Shown: positions 26,251 through 35,517, counted from the stretch's first letter. The stretch is DNA of 64,000 nucleotides from JAFAXD01 sp051985675 (GCA_051985675.1 JBPYFJ010000153.1:1-64000), one strand, 5' to 3'. Numbers and translations: made by a program. The notes: generated by a model not told the origin, from the sequence alone.

Positions 26251-27537
26251 ACCCTAAGTCGTTGGTTTTATTGATGTCCGTTTGATATAGGATGGTCAAG
26301 TTAATGTTTGGAGAGGGCACGGCGGCAGATATCGTTTCTTGCCCGAGTTATCACATAAAGCCTGGATTGCGGGGGAGGTAGCGGTTCCAGTCGCCGAAAT
26401 CGCGCGTTGACAGGAGCACCATTGGAAACGCAATGCGCATCTGGTGTTCCATTGAAATTCGAAGGGCTTCGCTGATACCTGGAAGGAAGGCCGACACCTG
26501 CGCAGCTCCGTCTGCTGCGGCAAGATGCAGTGCACTCCTGAATGCGGCACCCATCTGATGTGCTTCTGCAACCGCAAGCGGGCCGACGTGACCGATCGTG
26601 GAAACGTAAGCGTAGCCGATGCATTCGTTCGCATCGTGCAAGAAGTGTCCCTTCATGGTGCCGTCGCCGCGGAGGTAACGGTGGTGCTTCTCGCGCGATA
26701 TGCCCAGAGTACCGACGTCGAATTGATTCAAAATGTCGAGGTGTGCTGCGGTCGGCTCGACGGGAGTGGTGCGGAGCTTTTCGCCCGACAGGCGCGTCGT
26801 CAGGGTGTCACGTGGGACACTAACCAAATAGATTGGCAGCCGCGGAAGTAGTCCATGACGGATATACAGTCCTTGCGATACGACGTTGAACGGGAAGGTG
26901 ATGAGGCTTTTGTTGATGGCACCTGCTTTCCTGGCGTGTTCAAAGGTTCGCTCCAGAAGCTCCTTACCGACGCCGCGGCTTTGAACACCAGGTGAGACAA
27001 ACAATTCAGCCAGAAACCACAGGCTCCCGCACACCCAACTTAGGGCGAAGCCGACGATCTCCCCATCAACCTCGGCCACCCATAACCCGTCAGGATCATC
27101 CTTTAGGGAAAACAATTGGAAGTCTGGTGGCCGCAAGGTGGCGACAGACCCGAAGCCGTGGCGTTCGGTCAGGTTGTTAATACTGCGAGCGACGAGCTCT
27201 TCTGCCCCCGCCAATTCGTCAGCGCGTGGTGGCCGAATGATAAGTGACATTGAATGCAAAACTCCTTGACCGGATCGAGATGGTGCCAACTCCCGTGCGA
27301 GTCGGCCAACGGAACCGGCTGGAGCTGCCAAGGTCAAGCACTTCGACCTGAGCCTCTATCAGATGGTGATGGAGGAGATGCGATTGAATGCAACCAGGAG
27401 GTGCTTCGGCATTCCGAGCCGGATACAACGCGTATCTATACGCGTGACGAGGATCGGATAACGGCTGGGGTCGCAGTCTTAGGACCAAGAACCGGCCGCG
27501 ACCGACAAGGAACGGGCGAGCTGGCTCAACGACGTAG
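26251..27537. mobile_element. Integrated 1.3-kb element (acetyltransferase plus recombinase tail) between regulator and kinase genes
   Basis: The segment lies exactly between two 24-bp direct repeats and splits an otherwise overlapping two-component gene pair. It carries an acetyltransferase gene in the same direction as the host genes and, on the opposite strand, the C-terminal tail of a tyrosine recombinase whose stop codon falls on the right repeat. This is the layout expected of a reduced integrative element with attL/attR, or of a gene-cassette-like insertion with target duplication. The recombinase is too short to be active. Confidence 0.7.
26351..27250 (-). CDS. GNAT-family N-acetyltransferase (two-lobed)
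   Basis: 299 aa from ATG 27250, which follows AAGGAG; a longer frame to 27337 has no ribosome site. The first lobe is a complete GNAT domain with LWVAEVDGEIVGFAL (strand 4 region), FVSPGVQSRGVGKELLERTFEHAR (acetyl-CoA-binding QxxGxG loop and helix) and LYIRHGLLPRLPIYLV. The second lobe (about 165-299) looks like a degenerate GNAT repeat with GHVGPLAVAEAHQMG. It transfers an acetyl group from acetyl-CoA to an unknown amine. As cargo of the insertion it is probably acquired, and it may confer resistance or detoxification. It lies 107 bases before the kinase start. Confidence 0.85.
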   Translation of the reverse strand: MSLIIRPPRADELAGAEELVARSINNLTERHGFGSVATLRPPDFQLFSLKDDPDGLWVAEVDGEIVGFALSWVCGSLWFLAELFVSPGVQSRGVGKELLERTFEHARKAGAINKSLITFPFNVVSQGLYIRHGLLPRLPIYLVSVPRDTLTTRLSGEKLRTTPVEPTAAHLDILNQFDVGTLGISREKHHRYLRGDGTMKGHFLHDANECIGYAYVSTIGHVGPLAVAEAHQMGAAFRSALHLAAADGAAQVSAFLPGISEALRISMEHQMRIAFPMVLLSTRDFGDWNRYLPRNPGFM

Positions 27538-27541
27538 TTAG
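27377..27541 (+). pseudogene. Tyrosine recombinase / integrase C-terminal fragment
   Basis: The frame gives EVLRHSEPDTTRIYTRDEDR, matching the terminal signature of phage-type integrases (LGHSxxxTTxxYTH), including the nucleophile tyrosine. The catalytic Arg-Lys-His-Arg region before it is absent. A neighbouring frame upstream also looks coding, suggesting a frameshifted remnant. The stop codon lies inside the right direct repeat. Confidence 0.6.
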
Positions 27542-27561
27542 CGAGCGCCGTCGCGGATCAT
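27538..27561. repeat. Right 24-bp direct repeat bounding the insertion
   Basis: TTAGCGAGCGCCGTC followed by GCGGATCAT. On the minus strand it encodes the last residues (IRDGAR) and the stop of the response regulator. Confidence 0.9.
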
Positions 27562-28218
27562 GTACCCAGCACCTCGTACCGTATGCAGCAACGGTTGCGA
27601 GAACCCCTTGTCAATCTTGGAACGCAGCCGCGAGATATGGACATCGATGACGTTGGTCTGCGGATCAAAATGGTAGTCCCAGACGTTTTCCAACAACATC
27701 GTCCGGGTCACCACCTGCCCGGCATGCTTCATCAGATACTCGAGCAGGCGGAACTCGCGCGGCTGCAGCACGATCTCGTCCTTGCCGCGCACGACGCGGT
27801 GCGACAGGCGGTCAAGCTCGAGATCGGCGACCCGGTAGACCGTCTCTTCGCCCGGACCGACACGCCGGCGCGCCAGCACCTCGACGCGGGCGAGCAGCTC
27901 GGAAAACGCGTACGGCTTGGCGAGATAATCGTCGCCGCCAGCGCGCAACCCTTTGACCCGGTCATCGACTTGCCCAAGCGCCGACAAGATCAGCGCCGGA
28001 GTGGAAATCCCGTCGGCGCGCAGCTTGCCGATGACCGAGAGCCCGTCGAGCTTCGGCAGCATGCGGTCGACGATCAAGACATCGTAGGCGCCGTCGAGCG
28101 CGAGGTTGAGGCCGTCCTCGCCGTCGGACGCAACGTCGGCCACGTGGCCGACCTCGTTGAAGGCCTTGGCGAGATAACCCGCGACGTCGCGGTCGTCTTC
28201 GATGATGAGGAGGCGCAT
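27538..28218 (-). CDS. OmpR/PhoB-type response regulator
   Basis: 226 aa from ATG 28218 (MRLLIIEDDRDVAGYLAKAF); the frame is open to 28269, but the canonical receiver start is here. The receiver domain has acidic E7/D8/D9, phospho-acceptor D51 in LIVDRMLPKLDG, and K in YLAKPY. The C-terminal winged helix shows LQPREFRLLEYLMKHAGQVV and DVHISRLRSKID. It is a DNA-binding regulator partnered with the kinase at 24843. Its last codons lie in the direct repeat of the insertion, so the insertion restored an intact stop. A bidirectional hairpin separates it from degP upstream. Confidence 0.92.
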   Translation of the reverse strand: MRLLIIEDDRDVAGYLAKAFNEVGHVADVASDGEDGLNLALDGAYDVLIVDRMLPKLDGLSVIGKLRADGISTPALILSALGQVDDRVKGLRAGGDDYLAKPYAFSELLARVEVLARRRVGPGEETVYRVADLELDRLSHRVVRGKDEIVLQPREFRLLEYLMKHAGQVVTRTMLLENVWDYHFDPQTNVIDVHISRLRSKIDKGFSQPLLHTVRGAGYMIRDGAR

Positions 28219-28277
28219 GGCGTCCCGCGGTAATGTCCAAGCGTCGGCGGTGGTAAGCTCGTGATTCATATCAAACC

Positions 28278-28313
28278 AAAAAAATAGGGTGGCGGGAACA
28301 CTCCCGCCACCCT
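28278..28313 (-). terminator. Strong rho-independent terminator downstream of degP (minus strand)
   Basis: A perfect 12-bp stem (28286-28297 with 28302-28313, AGGGTGGCGGGA / TCCCGCCACCCT) on a 4-base loop is followed, reading the minus strand, by seven U residues (28278-28284 are A). It lies between degP and the regulator, so the two are at least partly uncoupled. Bases 28314-28588 between it and the degP stop hold other GC-rich hairpins (for example GGGGACG / CGTCCCC near 28513-28538) but no gene. Confidence 0.9.
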
Positions 28314-28588
28314 AAGCCGGGCCCGGAGGGGGCGACGTGATCCGAGCCCGGTGACCGATGGTTCCTGTGCGGGGCGTTCGACGGCGTGTGTGGGTTCCTT
28401 CCCGGACGTTCGGCGGTGGCTTGCAACCGCCTGGCCTGCCGCTGTTCGTTGTCTTCTGCTCGCATCCTCCGGGCGATCGATACCCAGCGCCCGCGGACCT
28501 TCCGAAAATGTGGGGACGAGCACGAGGCCCGTCCCCGTGAGAATGAACCACCGGCGGGGGCGACGGATGCCGGCGATACACTCCCAAC

Positions 28589-30148
28589 TCAGGCGTTGCC
28601 GATCGGGAGTGCGACAAACCGAGTGCCGCCCTCGGACTTGACCCGCATCAGCACCGTTTTCTTGCCGGCGCCCTTGGCGTCGGCGAGGGCCTTCTTGACT
28701 TCGCTGGGCGTGGAGACCGTGGCGCCTGCGACGTCGAGGATGATGTCGCCGGTCTTGAAGCCACGCTCCGCTGCCGGACCGTCAGGGTCGACCTGCGTCA
28801 CCACCACGCCTTCACCGGACGAACCGGCCACCTGACTGGCGGGCGCCAGCGAGAGGCCGAGCTTGGGCACATCGGCCCCGTTGAGCTCGCGCTCCTGGGT
28901 GCCGGCGTTCGCCTGGCGCTCCTTGGGCATCTCGGCCAGCGTGATGGTCACGACTTCTTCCTTGCCGCCGCGCACCAGCGTGAGCTTGACCGACGCACCA
29001 GGCGAGAGCGTGCTGATGCGGCGAGCCAGCGAGCGGGCGTCGTTCACGACCTCGCCGTTGACCTTGGTGATCACATCGCCGGACTTGATGCCGGCCTTCA
29101 CGGCCGGGCTGTTGGCCTGCGGTTCGGCGACGAGAGCGCCCTTGTCGCTCTTGAGGCCCATGCTGTCGGCGATCTCGGTGGTGACCGGCTGAATCTGCAC
29201 GCCGAGCCACCCGCGCGTCACCGAGCCCTTGTCCTTGAGCTGGGCGACCACCGTCTTCACGGTCTCGGACGGGATCGCGAATGCGATGCCGACCGAACCG
29301 CCGGATGGCGAGAAGATCGCCGTGTTGACGCCGATCACGTTGCCGTCGACGTCGAACGTCGGACCGCCGGAGTTGCCCTTGTTCACCGGAGCGTCGATCT
29401 GGATGAAGTCGTCGTAGGGCCCAGCGCCGATGTCGCGACCGCGCGCCGACACGATGCCGGCCGTGACGGTGCCGCCGAGACCGAACGGATTGCCGACCGC
29501 CAGCACCCAGTCACCGATGCGCGGAGACGCGTCGGCGAGCCGGACGTACGGGAAATCGTTGCGGCCCTCGATCTTGATCAGCGCGAGATCGGTGCGCGGA
29601 TCGGTGCCGATCACCTTGGCGGTATAGGTCTTGCCCTCGTCGGTCGTGACCTCGACGGTTTCGGCCTTATCGACCACGTGATTGTTGGTCACCGCGAAGC
29701 CGTCGGGCGAAATGAAGAAGCCCGAGCCCTGACCCATGGTGAAGTTATGACGCTGCGGCGCGCCCGGCCCGCCCATCCCAGGTCCACCCTGTCCGTCAGG
29801 CATCCCGAACCGCTTGAAGAAAAACTCGAACGGCGAACCTTGACCCTGGCCCTGACCTCGACCCTGCGGCATCTGGAAATTGTCGCTGCTCAGCTGCGGG
29901 CCGGCGTCCATCTTGACGCGGACCGACACCACGGCCGGCTTGACCTTTTCGACGATGTCCGCGAACCCGACCGGTCGCGCGGCGTTCGTCGTCTGCGCGT
30001 GAGCGGCGGTCAGGCCCGGCAGGCTATCGGCCGGAGTCAGCAGCGGCTGGCCGGCGAGTGCCAGAACACCCAGACCCGCAACGGTGGTCGCCATCAGGGC
30101 GATGCGGCGCGCCGACAAAATCCGCGGCCGGGCAGTTTCGTTGTTCAT
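28589..30148 (-). CDS. degP: DegP/HtrA (Do) family periplasmic serine protease
   Basis: 519 aa. An N-terminal signal segment runs to about residue 52 (cut near AHAQ). The trypsin-like domain has H157 in VTNNHVVD, D187 in RTDLALIK and S260 in NKGNSGGPTF. A low-complexity Gly/Gln loop (about 95-130) precedes it, as in the LA loop of DegP. Two PDZ domains follow (GWLGVQIQPV and KLGLSLAPASQV). It degrades or refolds misfolded envelope proteins. It lies between the ccm block and an OmpR-type pair, a conserved arrangement in this order. Other possible names are mucD or degQ. Confidence 0.93.
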   Translation of the reverse strand: MNNETARPRILSARRIALMATTVAGLGVLALAGQPLLTPADSLPGLTAAHAQTTNAARPVGFADIVEKVKPAVVSVRVKMDAGPQLSSDNFQMPQGRGQGQGQGSPFEFFFKRFGMPDGQGGPGMGGPGAPQRHNFTMGQGSGFFISPDGFAVTNNHVVDKAETVEVTTDEGKTYTAKVIGTDPRTDLALIKIEGRNDFPYVRLADASPRIGDWVLAVGNPFGLGGTVTAGIVSARGRDIGAGPYDDFIQIDAPVNKGNSGGPTFDVDGNVIGVNTAIFSPSGGSVGIAFAIPSETVKTVVAQLKDKGSVTRGWLGVQIQPVTTEIADSMGLKSDKGALVAEPQANSPAVKAGIKSGDVITKVNGEVVNDARSLARRISTLSPGASVKLTLVRGGKEEVVTITLAEMPKERQANAGTQERELNGADVPKLGLSLAPASQVAGSSGEGVVVTQVDPDGPAAERGFKTGDIILDVAGATVSTPSEVKKALADAKGAGKKTVLMRVKSEGGTRFVALPIGNA

Positions 30149-30306
30149 TGTAGTAGGCCCTCCATCGAGCTCTCAGGCTTGGTGCAAAAGGCACAAGCTC
30201 AGTGCGTTGGCGGCAAGGATGGGGGGAGAAGCCTTACCGGCGCCTGACAGCCGGATTAAACTTTGGTAAGCTGGGAAAAGTGGAATTACCGTTGATTTAT
30301 AGACGC

Positions 30307-30780
30307 TTAACCATCGATGCGCGGATCGTTGGCGAGCAGCCGCGCGAGTTTGGCCTGCTCGTCGTCGGAGAGCAGTGCTGATTCCTGCGTGCGCTTGCGC
30401 TGTCCGGCCAAGACGATGAGCACAATCGCACCGCCGATCAGCAGTACCAACGGCGTCAACCACAGCAACGCCGTGTGCCATTGCAGGCGTGGGCGCAGCA
30501 GCACGAATTCGCCGTAGCGATCGACCAGGAAATCGAGCACTTTCTGATCGCTGTCACCGGCGCGAAGGCGCTCGCGCACCAGGAGTCGCAGATCGCGCGC
30601 CAGCGGTGCCTCTGAGTCATCAATTGATTGGTTCTGGCACACCATGCAGCGCAGTTCGCGCGACAGCGCGCGGGCGCGTGCCTCAAGCTGCGGATCTCCC
30701 AGCATTTCGTCGGGCTGCACGGCGAACGCGATCTGCGTCGAAAGAAGGAGGCTCACCGCAATGGCGCAGAACCAGCGCAC
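30307..30780 (-). CDS. ccmH: Cytochrome c maturation protein CcmH
   Basis: 157 aa. The signal peptide is about residues 1-20. The redox motif LRCMVCQNQ has C45 and C48, followed by IDDSEAPLARDLRLLVRERL and FLVDRYGEFVLLRPR, then a membrane helix (about 102-125). CcmH reduces the apocytochrome CxxCH thiols before heme ligation and belongs to the CcmF-CcmH-CcmI ligation complex in the membrane. It starts 6 bases after ccmF ends, last in the ccmIEFH run. Confidence 0.95.
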   Translation of the reverse strand: MRWFCAIAVSLLLSTQIAFAVQPDEMLGDPQLEARARALSRELRCMVCQNQSIDDSEAPLARDLRLLVRERLRAGDSDQKVLDFLVDRYGEFVLLRPRLQWHTALLWLTPLVLLIGGAIVLIVLAGQRKRTQESALLSDDEQAKLARLLANDPRIDG

Positions 30781-30786
30781 CGCGTG

Positions 30787-32772
30787 CTACTCCGCCGGTA
30801 CGATCGCGCCAGCCCGGCGCGCCGGCTTGGGCGCGCCGACGCGCAAGCGGCGATCCGACAACGAAAACGCGCCGCCGATGACCATCACCACGGCGCCGAG
30901 CCAGATCATCAGCACCATCGGCTTGTGATAGATCCGCACCACGACGGAGCCGTCGGGACCAGGATCGCCAAGTGAAACGTAGAGCTGGCTCAGTCCGCGC
31001 GCCATGAGCGCGGCTTCCGTGGTCGAGGAATTGCGCGACAGGAACGTGCGCTTCGCAGGCTCCATCGTGCCGATGACGTCGCCGTCGCGTCGGACCGTGA
31101 AGTGCGCGACGAGGTCGCGGTAGTTCGGTCCCCCGCGCGGCACCATGCCGTCAAAACTAAAATCATAGTGACGCAGCGTGACGCGCTCCGAGGGCTTCAT
31201 CGTGACGATCCGTTCGGCACCCCATTGCGTCTCCCCAACGATCCCGAGCAGCACCACTCCCAGGCCGAAATGTGCGAAGGCCGTGCCCCAATTGGAGCGC
31301 GGCAGGCCGCGCGCGCGGGTCATGACCGTCCCAACCGGAACCCGCAGCACCCCGCTGCGTTCCGCGATGTCGGTGATCGCGCCAGCCATCACGAACAGGG
31401 CAAGCCCGATCCCGAACGCGGACACGACCGGGCGACCCTCGATGGCGAAGCACGCTCCGATGCCGACCAGCGCCACCGCGAATGCACCGCTCAGCCGCTG
31501 GCTGACGCCGGCGAGATCGCCACGCTTCCACGGCAGCAGCGGACCGAACGGCACCGCGATCAGCAGCGGAATGAATAGCGGCGCGAACGTCAGGTTGAAG
31601 AACGGGGCGCCGACAGAAATCTTTTCACCGGTGGCGGCCTCGAGCGCGAGCGGGTAGAGGGTGCCGACGAATACGGTCGCGCAAGCGGTCGTGATCAGCA
31701 AATTATTGAGGACAAGCGCCCCTTCGCGCGAGATCGGCGCGAACAGTCCACCCTGCCGCAGCAGCGGCGCCCGCCAGGCAAACAGGGCGAGCGCCCCGCC
31801 GATGAACAGGACCAGGATCGCGAGGATGAACACCCCACGCATCGGATCGGATGCGAATGCGTGCACCGATGTCAGCACGCCCGAGCGCACCAGGAACGTG
31901 CCGATCAACGACAGTGAAAACGTCAGGATGGCGAGCAGAATGGTCCAGACTTTGAGCGCCTCGCGCTTTTCCATCACCACCGCCGAGTGCAGCAGCGCGG
32001 TGCCCGCGAGCCATGGCATGAGCGAGGCGTTCTCAACCGGATCCCAGAACCACCAGCCGCCCCAGCCGAGCTCGTAATACGCCCAGTACGAACCCATCGC
32101 GATGCCGAGGGTGAGGCACATCCAGGCTGCGAGCGCCCACGGCCGCACCCAGCGCGCCCACGCGGCATTGATGCGCCCTTCGATCAGCGCCGCGATCGCA
32201 AAAGAGAATGTAATCGAGAAGCCCACGTACCCCAGGTAAAGCAGCGGCGGATGGATTGCGAGGCCGAGGTCCTGCAGGATCGGATTGAGATCGCGCCCCT
32301 CGAACGGCGCCGGCAGGAGCCGCAGGAACGGGTTCGAGGTGACCAGAATGAACAGATAGAACGCAACCGCGATCCAGGCCTGCACCGCCAACACGGTCGC
32401 CTTGAAGCTCGCCGGCATGTTGCGCCCAAACGCGGCCATCAGCGCGCCGAACACGGTCAGAATGAGCACCCACAACAGCATCGAGCCTTCGTGGTTTCCC
32501 CACACGCTGGTGAATTTGTAGACCCGCGGCATCGCCGAATGCGAATTCTCGAACACGGTGACAACGGAGAAATCGGATGTGGCGTAGCAGGTCGTCAGCG
32601 CGGCGAACGCCACCGCAACGAAGCCGAACTGGGCGAGCGCCGTCGAGTCGGCAACCCCCATAAGCGTGGGGTCGTTGCGGCGCGCACCGATCAGCGGCGC
32701 GCTCGCCTGAACAAGCCCGATCGCGAGTGCAAGGACGAGGGCGAAGTGGCCGATCTCAGGCAACATTGGCAT
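30787..32772 (-). CDS. ccmF: Cytochrome c-type biogenesis protein CcmF (heme lyase)
   Basis: 661 aa with about 14-15 membrane helices. The tryptophan-rich WWD segment reads GWGGWWFWDPVENASLMPW. Conserved periplasmic histidines appear near VWGNHEGSMLLW and AIHPPLLYLGYVG. CcmF takes holo-CcmE heme and attaches it to apocytochromes with CcmH. It is preceded by ccmE (79-base gap) and followed by ccmH. Confidence 0.97.
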   Translation of the reverse strand: MPMLPEIGHFALVLALAIGLVQASAPLIGARRNDPTLMGVADSTALAQFGFVAVAFAALTTCYATSDFSVVTVFENSHSAMPRVYKFTSVWGNHEGSMLLWVLILTVFGALMAAFGRNMPASFKATVLAVQAWIAVAFYLFILVTSNPFLRLLPAPFEGRDLNPILQDLGLAIHPPLLYLGYVGFSITFSFAIAALIEGRINAAWARWVRPWALAAWMCLTLGIAMGSYWAYYELGWGGWWFWDPVENASLMPWLAGTALLHSAVVMEKREALKVWTILLAILTFSLSLIGTFLVRSGVLTSVHAFASDPMRGVFILAILVLFIGGALALFAWRAPLLRQGGLFAPISREGALVLNNLLITTACATVFVGTLYPLALEAATGEKISVGAPFFNLTFAPLFIPLLIAVPFGPLLPWKRGDLAGVSQRLSGAFAVALVGIGACFAIEGRPVVSAFGIGLALFVMAGAITDIAERSGVLRVPVGTVMTRARGLPRSNWGTAFAHFGLGVVLLGIVGETQWGAERIVTMKPSERVTLRHYDFSFDGMVPRGGPNYRDLVAHFTVRRDGDVIGTMEPAKRTFLSRNSSTTEAALMARGLSQLYVSLGDPGPDGSVVVRIYHKPMVLMIWLGAVVMVIGGAFSLSDRRLRVGAPKPARRAGAIVPAE

Positions 32773-32851
32773 CAGGTCTGGCGCTCTCGAAATTGCAACG
32801 CGAATTTAGCAAACATTAGTGGGAGATGGACGGGGCGCGCAACGCATCCAA

Positions 32852-33319
32852 TCACTGCATCGTGCGCCGCGCAGTGGGCTTGCCGTAATCGTCCTTCCAG
32901 TGGCCCTGTTTCTTGAGTGCGTCCGCGACCTCCTTAGGCATGTACCTTTCATCATGTTTGGCCAATACCGTCTCGGCACGAAAGTCTCCGCCCGGCTCCA
33001 GCACGCCCTCCGCCACCACGCCCTGCCCTTCACGGAAGAGGTCGGGAAGAATTCCGTGATAGGCGACCTTGATGGATCGGTTGCCGTCGGTGACCTCAAA
33101 GTGCATGTCGAGTTGGTTGTCGCGCACGATGCTGCCCGGCGCCACTAGGCCGCCCAGGCGCAGCCGGGTGCCGGGTTTTATCTCCTTGGCGATCACATCA
33201 CTCGGTGAATTGAAGAACACGATCGAATCCCTGAGTGCGAACAGTACGAGCGCGGTTGCGATCGCGAGCACGACGGCCGCCGCGCCGATCAAGACGAGCC
33301 GACGCTGTTTGCGCGTCAT
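32852..33319 (-). CDS. ccmE: Heme chaperone CcmE
   Basis: 155 aa. One N-terminal membrane anchor (about 9-29) is followed by a periplasmic OB-fold domain. The covalent heme-binding histidine is H122 in LAKHDERYMPKE, with the axial-ligand tyrosine Y126. The usual flexible tail follows. It carries heme from CcmC to CcmF. The start codon overlaps the ccmI stop by four bases (ATGA), implying translational coupling. Confidence 0.96.
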   Translation of the reverse strand: MTRKQRRLVLIGAAAVVLAIATALVLFALRDSIVFFNSPSDVIAKEIKPGTRLRLGGLVAPGSIVRDNQLDMHFEVTDGNRSIKVAYHGILPDLFREGQGVVAEGVLEPGGDFRAETVLAKHDERYMPKEVADALKKQGHWKDDYGKPTARRTMQ

Positions 33320-34452
33320 CCGTCGAGACCAATGTTTTTGGCACCCTCTTCGATGCGACGGAGCTTGCCGGGGTCGGTCGCGAGCGCGCGGCGCGCATCG
33401 GCCGCAGCCGCGCGCGCCTTGCCGAGCTCACCGAGCACCATGTAGGCGCGCATGAGACGCAGCCAGCCTTCGACGTCGGAACCGTCGGCAGACAGCCGCG
33501 CTGCGAGCCGCTCGACCATGCCGCGAACCATCTGTTCGCGTTCGGTGGACGACATATCGGCGGCGCTGGCGACGTCGCGCGCCGTCGGGCCCGCGACCGC
33601 GGGTGTGCCCGACGGCGGTGCCGGCGGGCGCGCTGGTTCGACACGCGCGAGTGCCTCGCGCACGTAGGTGACCCAGGGAGCGTCGGCGGGCGCGTGTGCA
33701 ATCAGGCTCTGCCAACGCTCGACCGCTTCCCCGGTGCGGCCATCCTGCTCGGCCGCAAGCCCGAGATAAAACTGCGCCCTGGGATTGGTTTTATCGAGCA
33801 CCAGAGCCCGCTCAAACGCGCTCTTGGCGTCCGCCGTGATGACGCCGCCGCCGGCGCCCGCGAGCGCCTCGCCGAGACTGGCCTGACGATCGGCCGTTTC
33901 ACCTTCGAGCTTGAGCGCGCTGCGGTAGGCGCGAACGGCGTCGTCGAAGCGGCCGAGCCGCATGTAAACCGGTGCGATCACCTCCCAGCCTCGGCCGTCG
34001 TCCGGACTGCGCTCGAGATGCGACTCGACGCGCGCAATCAGACCCGCGACGGAGTTGGCGTCCGGAGCCGCAGCGAAGCGCTGCGCCAGCGGCTGTCCGG
34101 GCTGATTGGGTGAACCAAGCGCGAGATAGATGCAGATCGCGCCGAGCGGAATGAATGCGAGCGCAAAAACCGCGGCCCAGCGGCGATGCCGCAATCGCAA
34201 GGTTGGGTCGGCCGCCGGCGCCGTCCCGGCATCCGCGGCCGCAAGCAGGCGGCGCGAGACCTCCGCGCGAGCAGCCTCCGCTTCCGCAGCGCCGATTGTT
34301 CCGCTCGCCCGATCCCGCTCGATTTCGTCGAGCTGATCGCGATAGACCACAGCATCCGACGCGCCGCGATCCCCCCGCGGGCTGCGAGCCAGCGGCCAGA
34401 GCACCGCGAACACGGCCGCCGCGGTCATCAGCGCCAACACCAGCCAGAGCAT
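33316..34452 (-). CDS. ccmI: Cytochrome c biogenesis protein CcmI
   Basis: 378 aa. Two N-terminal helices (about 2-20 and 92-112) hold a cytoplasmic loop with VVYRDQLDEIERDRASGTI, the classic CcmI signature. The periplasmic remainder is TPR-like (GRGWEVIAPVYMRLGRFDDAVRAYR; PRAQFYLGLAAEQDGRTGEAVERW). CcmI binds apocytochrome C-termini and delivers them to CcmFH. It is the first gene of the ccmIEFH block. Confidence 0.95.
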   Translation of the reverse strand: MLWLVLALMTAAAVFAVLWPLARSPRGDRGASDAVVYRDQLDEIERDRASGTIGAAEAEAARAEVSRRLLAAADAGTAPAADPTLRLRHRRWAAVFALAFIPLGAICIYLALGSPNQPGQPLAQRFAAAPDANSVAGLIARVESHLERSPDDGRGWEVIAPVYMRLGRFDDAVRAYRSALKLEGETADRQASLGEALAGAGGGVITADAKSAFERALVLDKTNPRAQFYLGLAAEQDGRTGEAVERWQSLIAHAPADAPWVTYVREALARVEPARPPAPPSGTPAVAGPTARDVASAADMSSTEREQMVRGMVERLAARLSADGSDVEGWLRLMRAYMVLGELGKARAAAADARRALATDPGKLRRIEEGAKNIGLDG

Positions 34453-34601
34453 TCACCCTCACCGCCGGATTTTGTCTCGCCGGGCGCTTGCGGGCGACCC
34501 ACCTGCGGGCCACACGCGAGCGCCCGGTGATAGCGGCGTTACATCACGGCCCTCTATCGCTCGCAACGGGTCCGCCCGCGACATGATGGCCGTACGGGTA
34601 T

Positions 34602-35087
34602 TCAGCTGATCGGGGTCCAGGTCCCGTCCGGATTGCGGCAAGCGGCCCCACGTGCGGTTTGCGGCTGTCCGTCGATGTAAATCGTGTGGGTGTACTGCCG
34701 GCAGGTGCCGCCGGCCTGTTGATAGGCCGGGCCCGGAACGATCGTGCCGTAACGGCCCGTATCCGGATTTTTCCACGTCACCGGCGCCCCTGATCGTCCG
34801 CTTTCCAGGGCCTGCACCTGGGCCGCATAGGCGCGCCGCTTGTCTTCTTCGTCCATTGCGGCCCCGATTCGATTACCGATCAGGCCGCCGATGGCCGCGC
34901 CGGCAACGCCGGCGGCGAGCTTGGTCGCCACATTGCCGCCGATCGTCGAACCGAGGAGACCTCCCGCGATGGCGCCGACCGCGGTCCCGGTGTTCTCTTT
35001 GGCGCCTTGCCCGGTCTCGGGCGTGGCGGCGCACGCACCGACACTTCCGGCGATCAGCAAAACAATCGCAACTTTGGCTGGAGACAT
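34602..35087 (-). CDS. Glycine-zipper outer-membrane lipoprotein (17-kDa surface antigen-like)
   Basis: 161 aa from ATG 35087; an ATG four codons earlier (35099) is also possible. The lipobox VGAC near residue 19 predicts a lipoprotein. Residues about 35-75 are a glycine-zipper 2TM segment (AVGAIAGGLLGSTIGGNVA, AGAAIGGLIGNRIGAAMD), as in Rickettsia 17-kDa antigen-type proteins. The C-terminal part, CRQYTHTIYIDGQPQTARGAACRNPDGTW, matches the same family. It probably sits in the outer membrane, and its role is structural or unknown. Confidence 0.85.
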   Translation of the reverse strand: MSPAKVAIVLLIAGSVGACAATPETGQGAKENTGTAVGAIAGGLLGSTIGGNVATKLAAGVAGAAIGGLIGNRIGAAMDEEDKRRAYAAQVQALESGRSGAPVTWKNPDTGRYGTIVPGPAYQQAGGTCRQYTHTIYIDGQPQTARGAACRNPDGTWTPIS

Positions 35088-35099
35088 CCCATCCCCCAT

Positions 35100-35517
35100 C
35101 AGCGGATCGCCGCGCGAATCCCGGCGATCCTCCCCCTCATCGGCAGTCTGCCGCGACAGCCGATCAGCAAAAAGTCAGGAATGGGGCGAAAGCGCGGCCA
35201 ATCAACAAATTCAACGGGTTGCGGCTACCAGCGGGCACGTCAGGCACGCTCAATTGCGGGGAGACGGAGTGCCGAGGAGCTAACGGTCCCGACCGCCATT
35301 GGGTGGGGTGGGGGGCAGCGATCGGGACCGAAGCTCTTGATGGGGCAAGAGCGCGGCCACCAGCCATGTCGAGGCGTCGGACGCAACTATACGTTGGTAT
35401 GAGTTTCGACCGCCCCGCCGCAGGCCCCAGCAGTGAAGCGGGGGCCATGGCTGGCTCCATCAACCGGCGTCCGACCGTCCGAACCGGTCCGCGGGGCTGC
35501 GCGTCACCCAGGCGCGA
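35100..35517. other. Intergenic stretch, no gene seen
   Basis: The upstream side of the lipoprotein gene and the downstream side of the next small gene. Short open frames exist on both strands but none has a ribosome site or recognisable sequence. No clear hairpin with a T-run was found. Confidence 0.5.
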
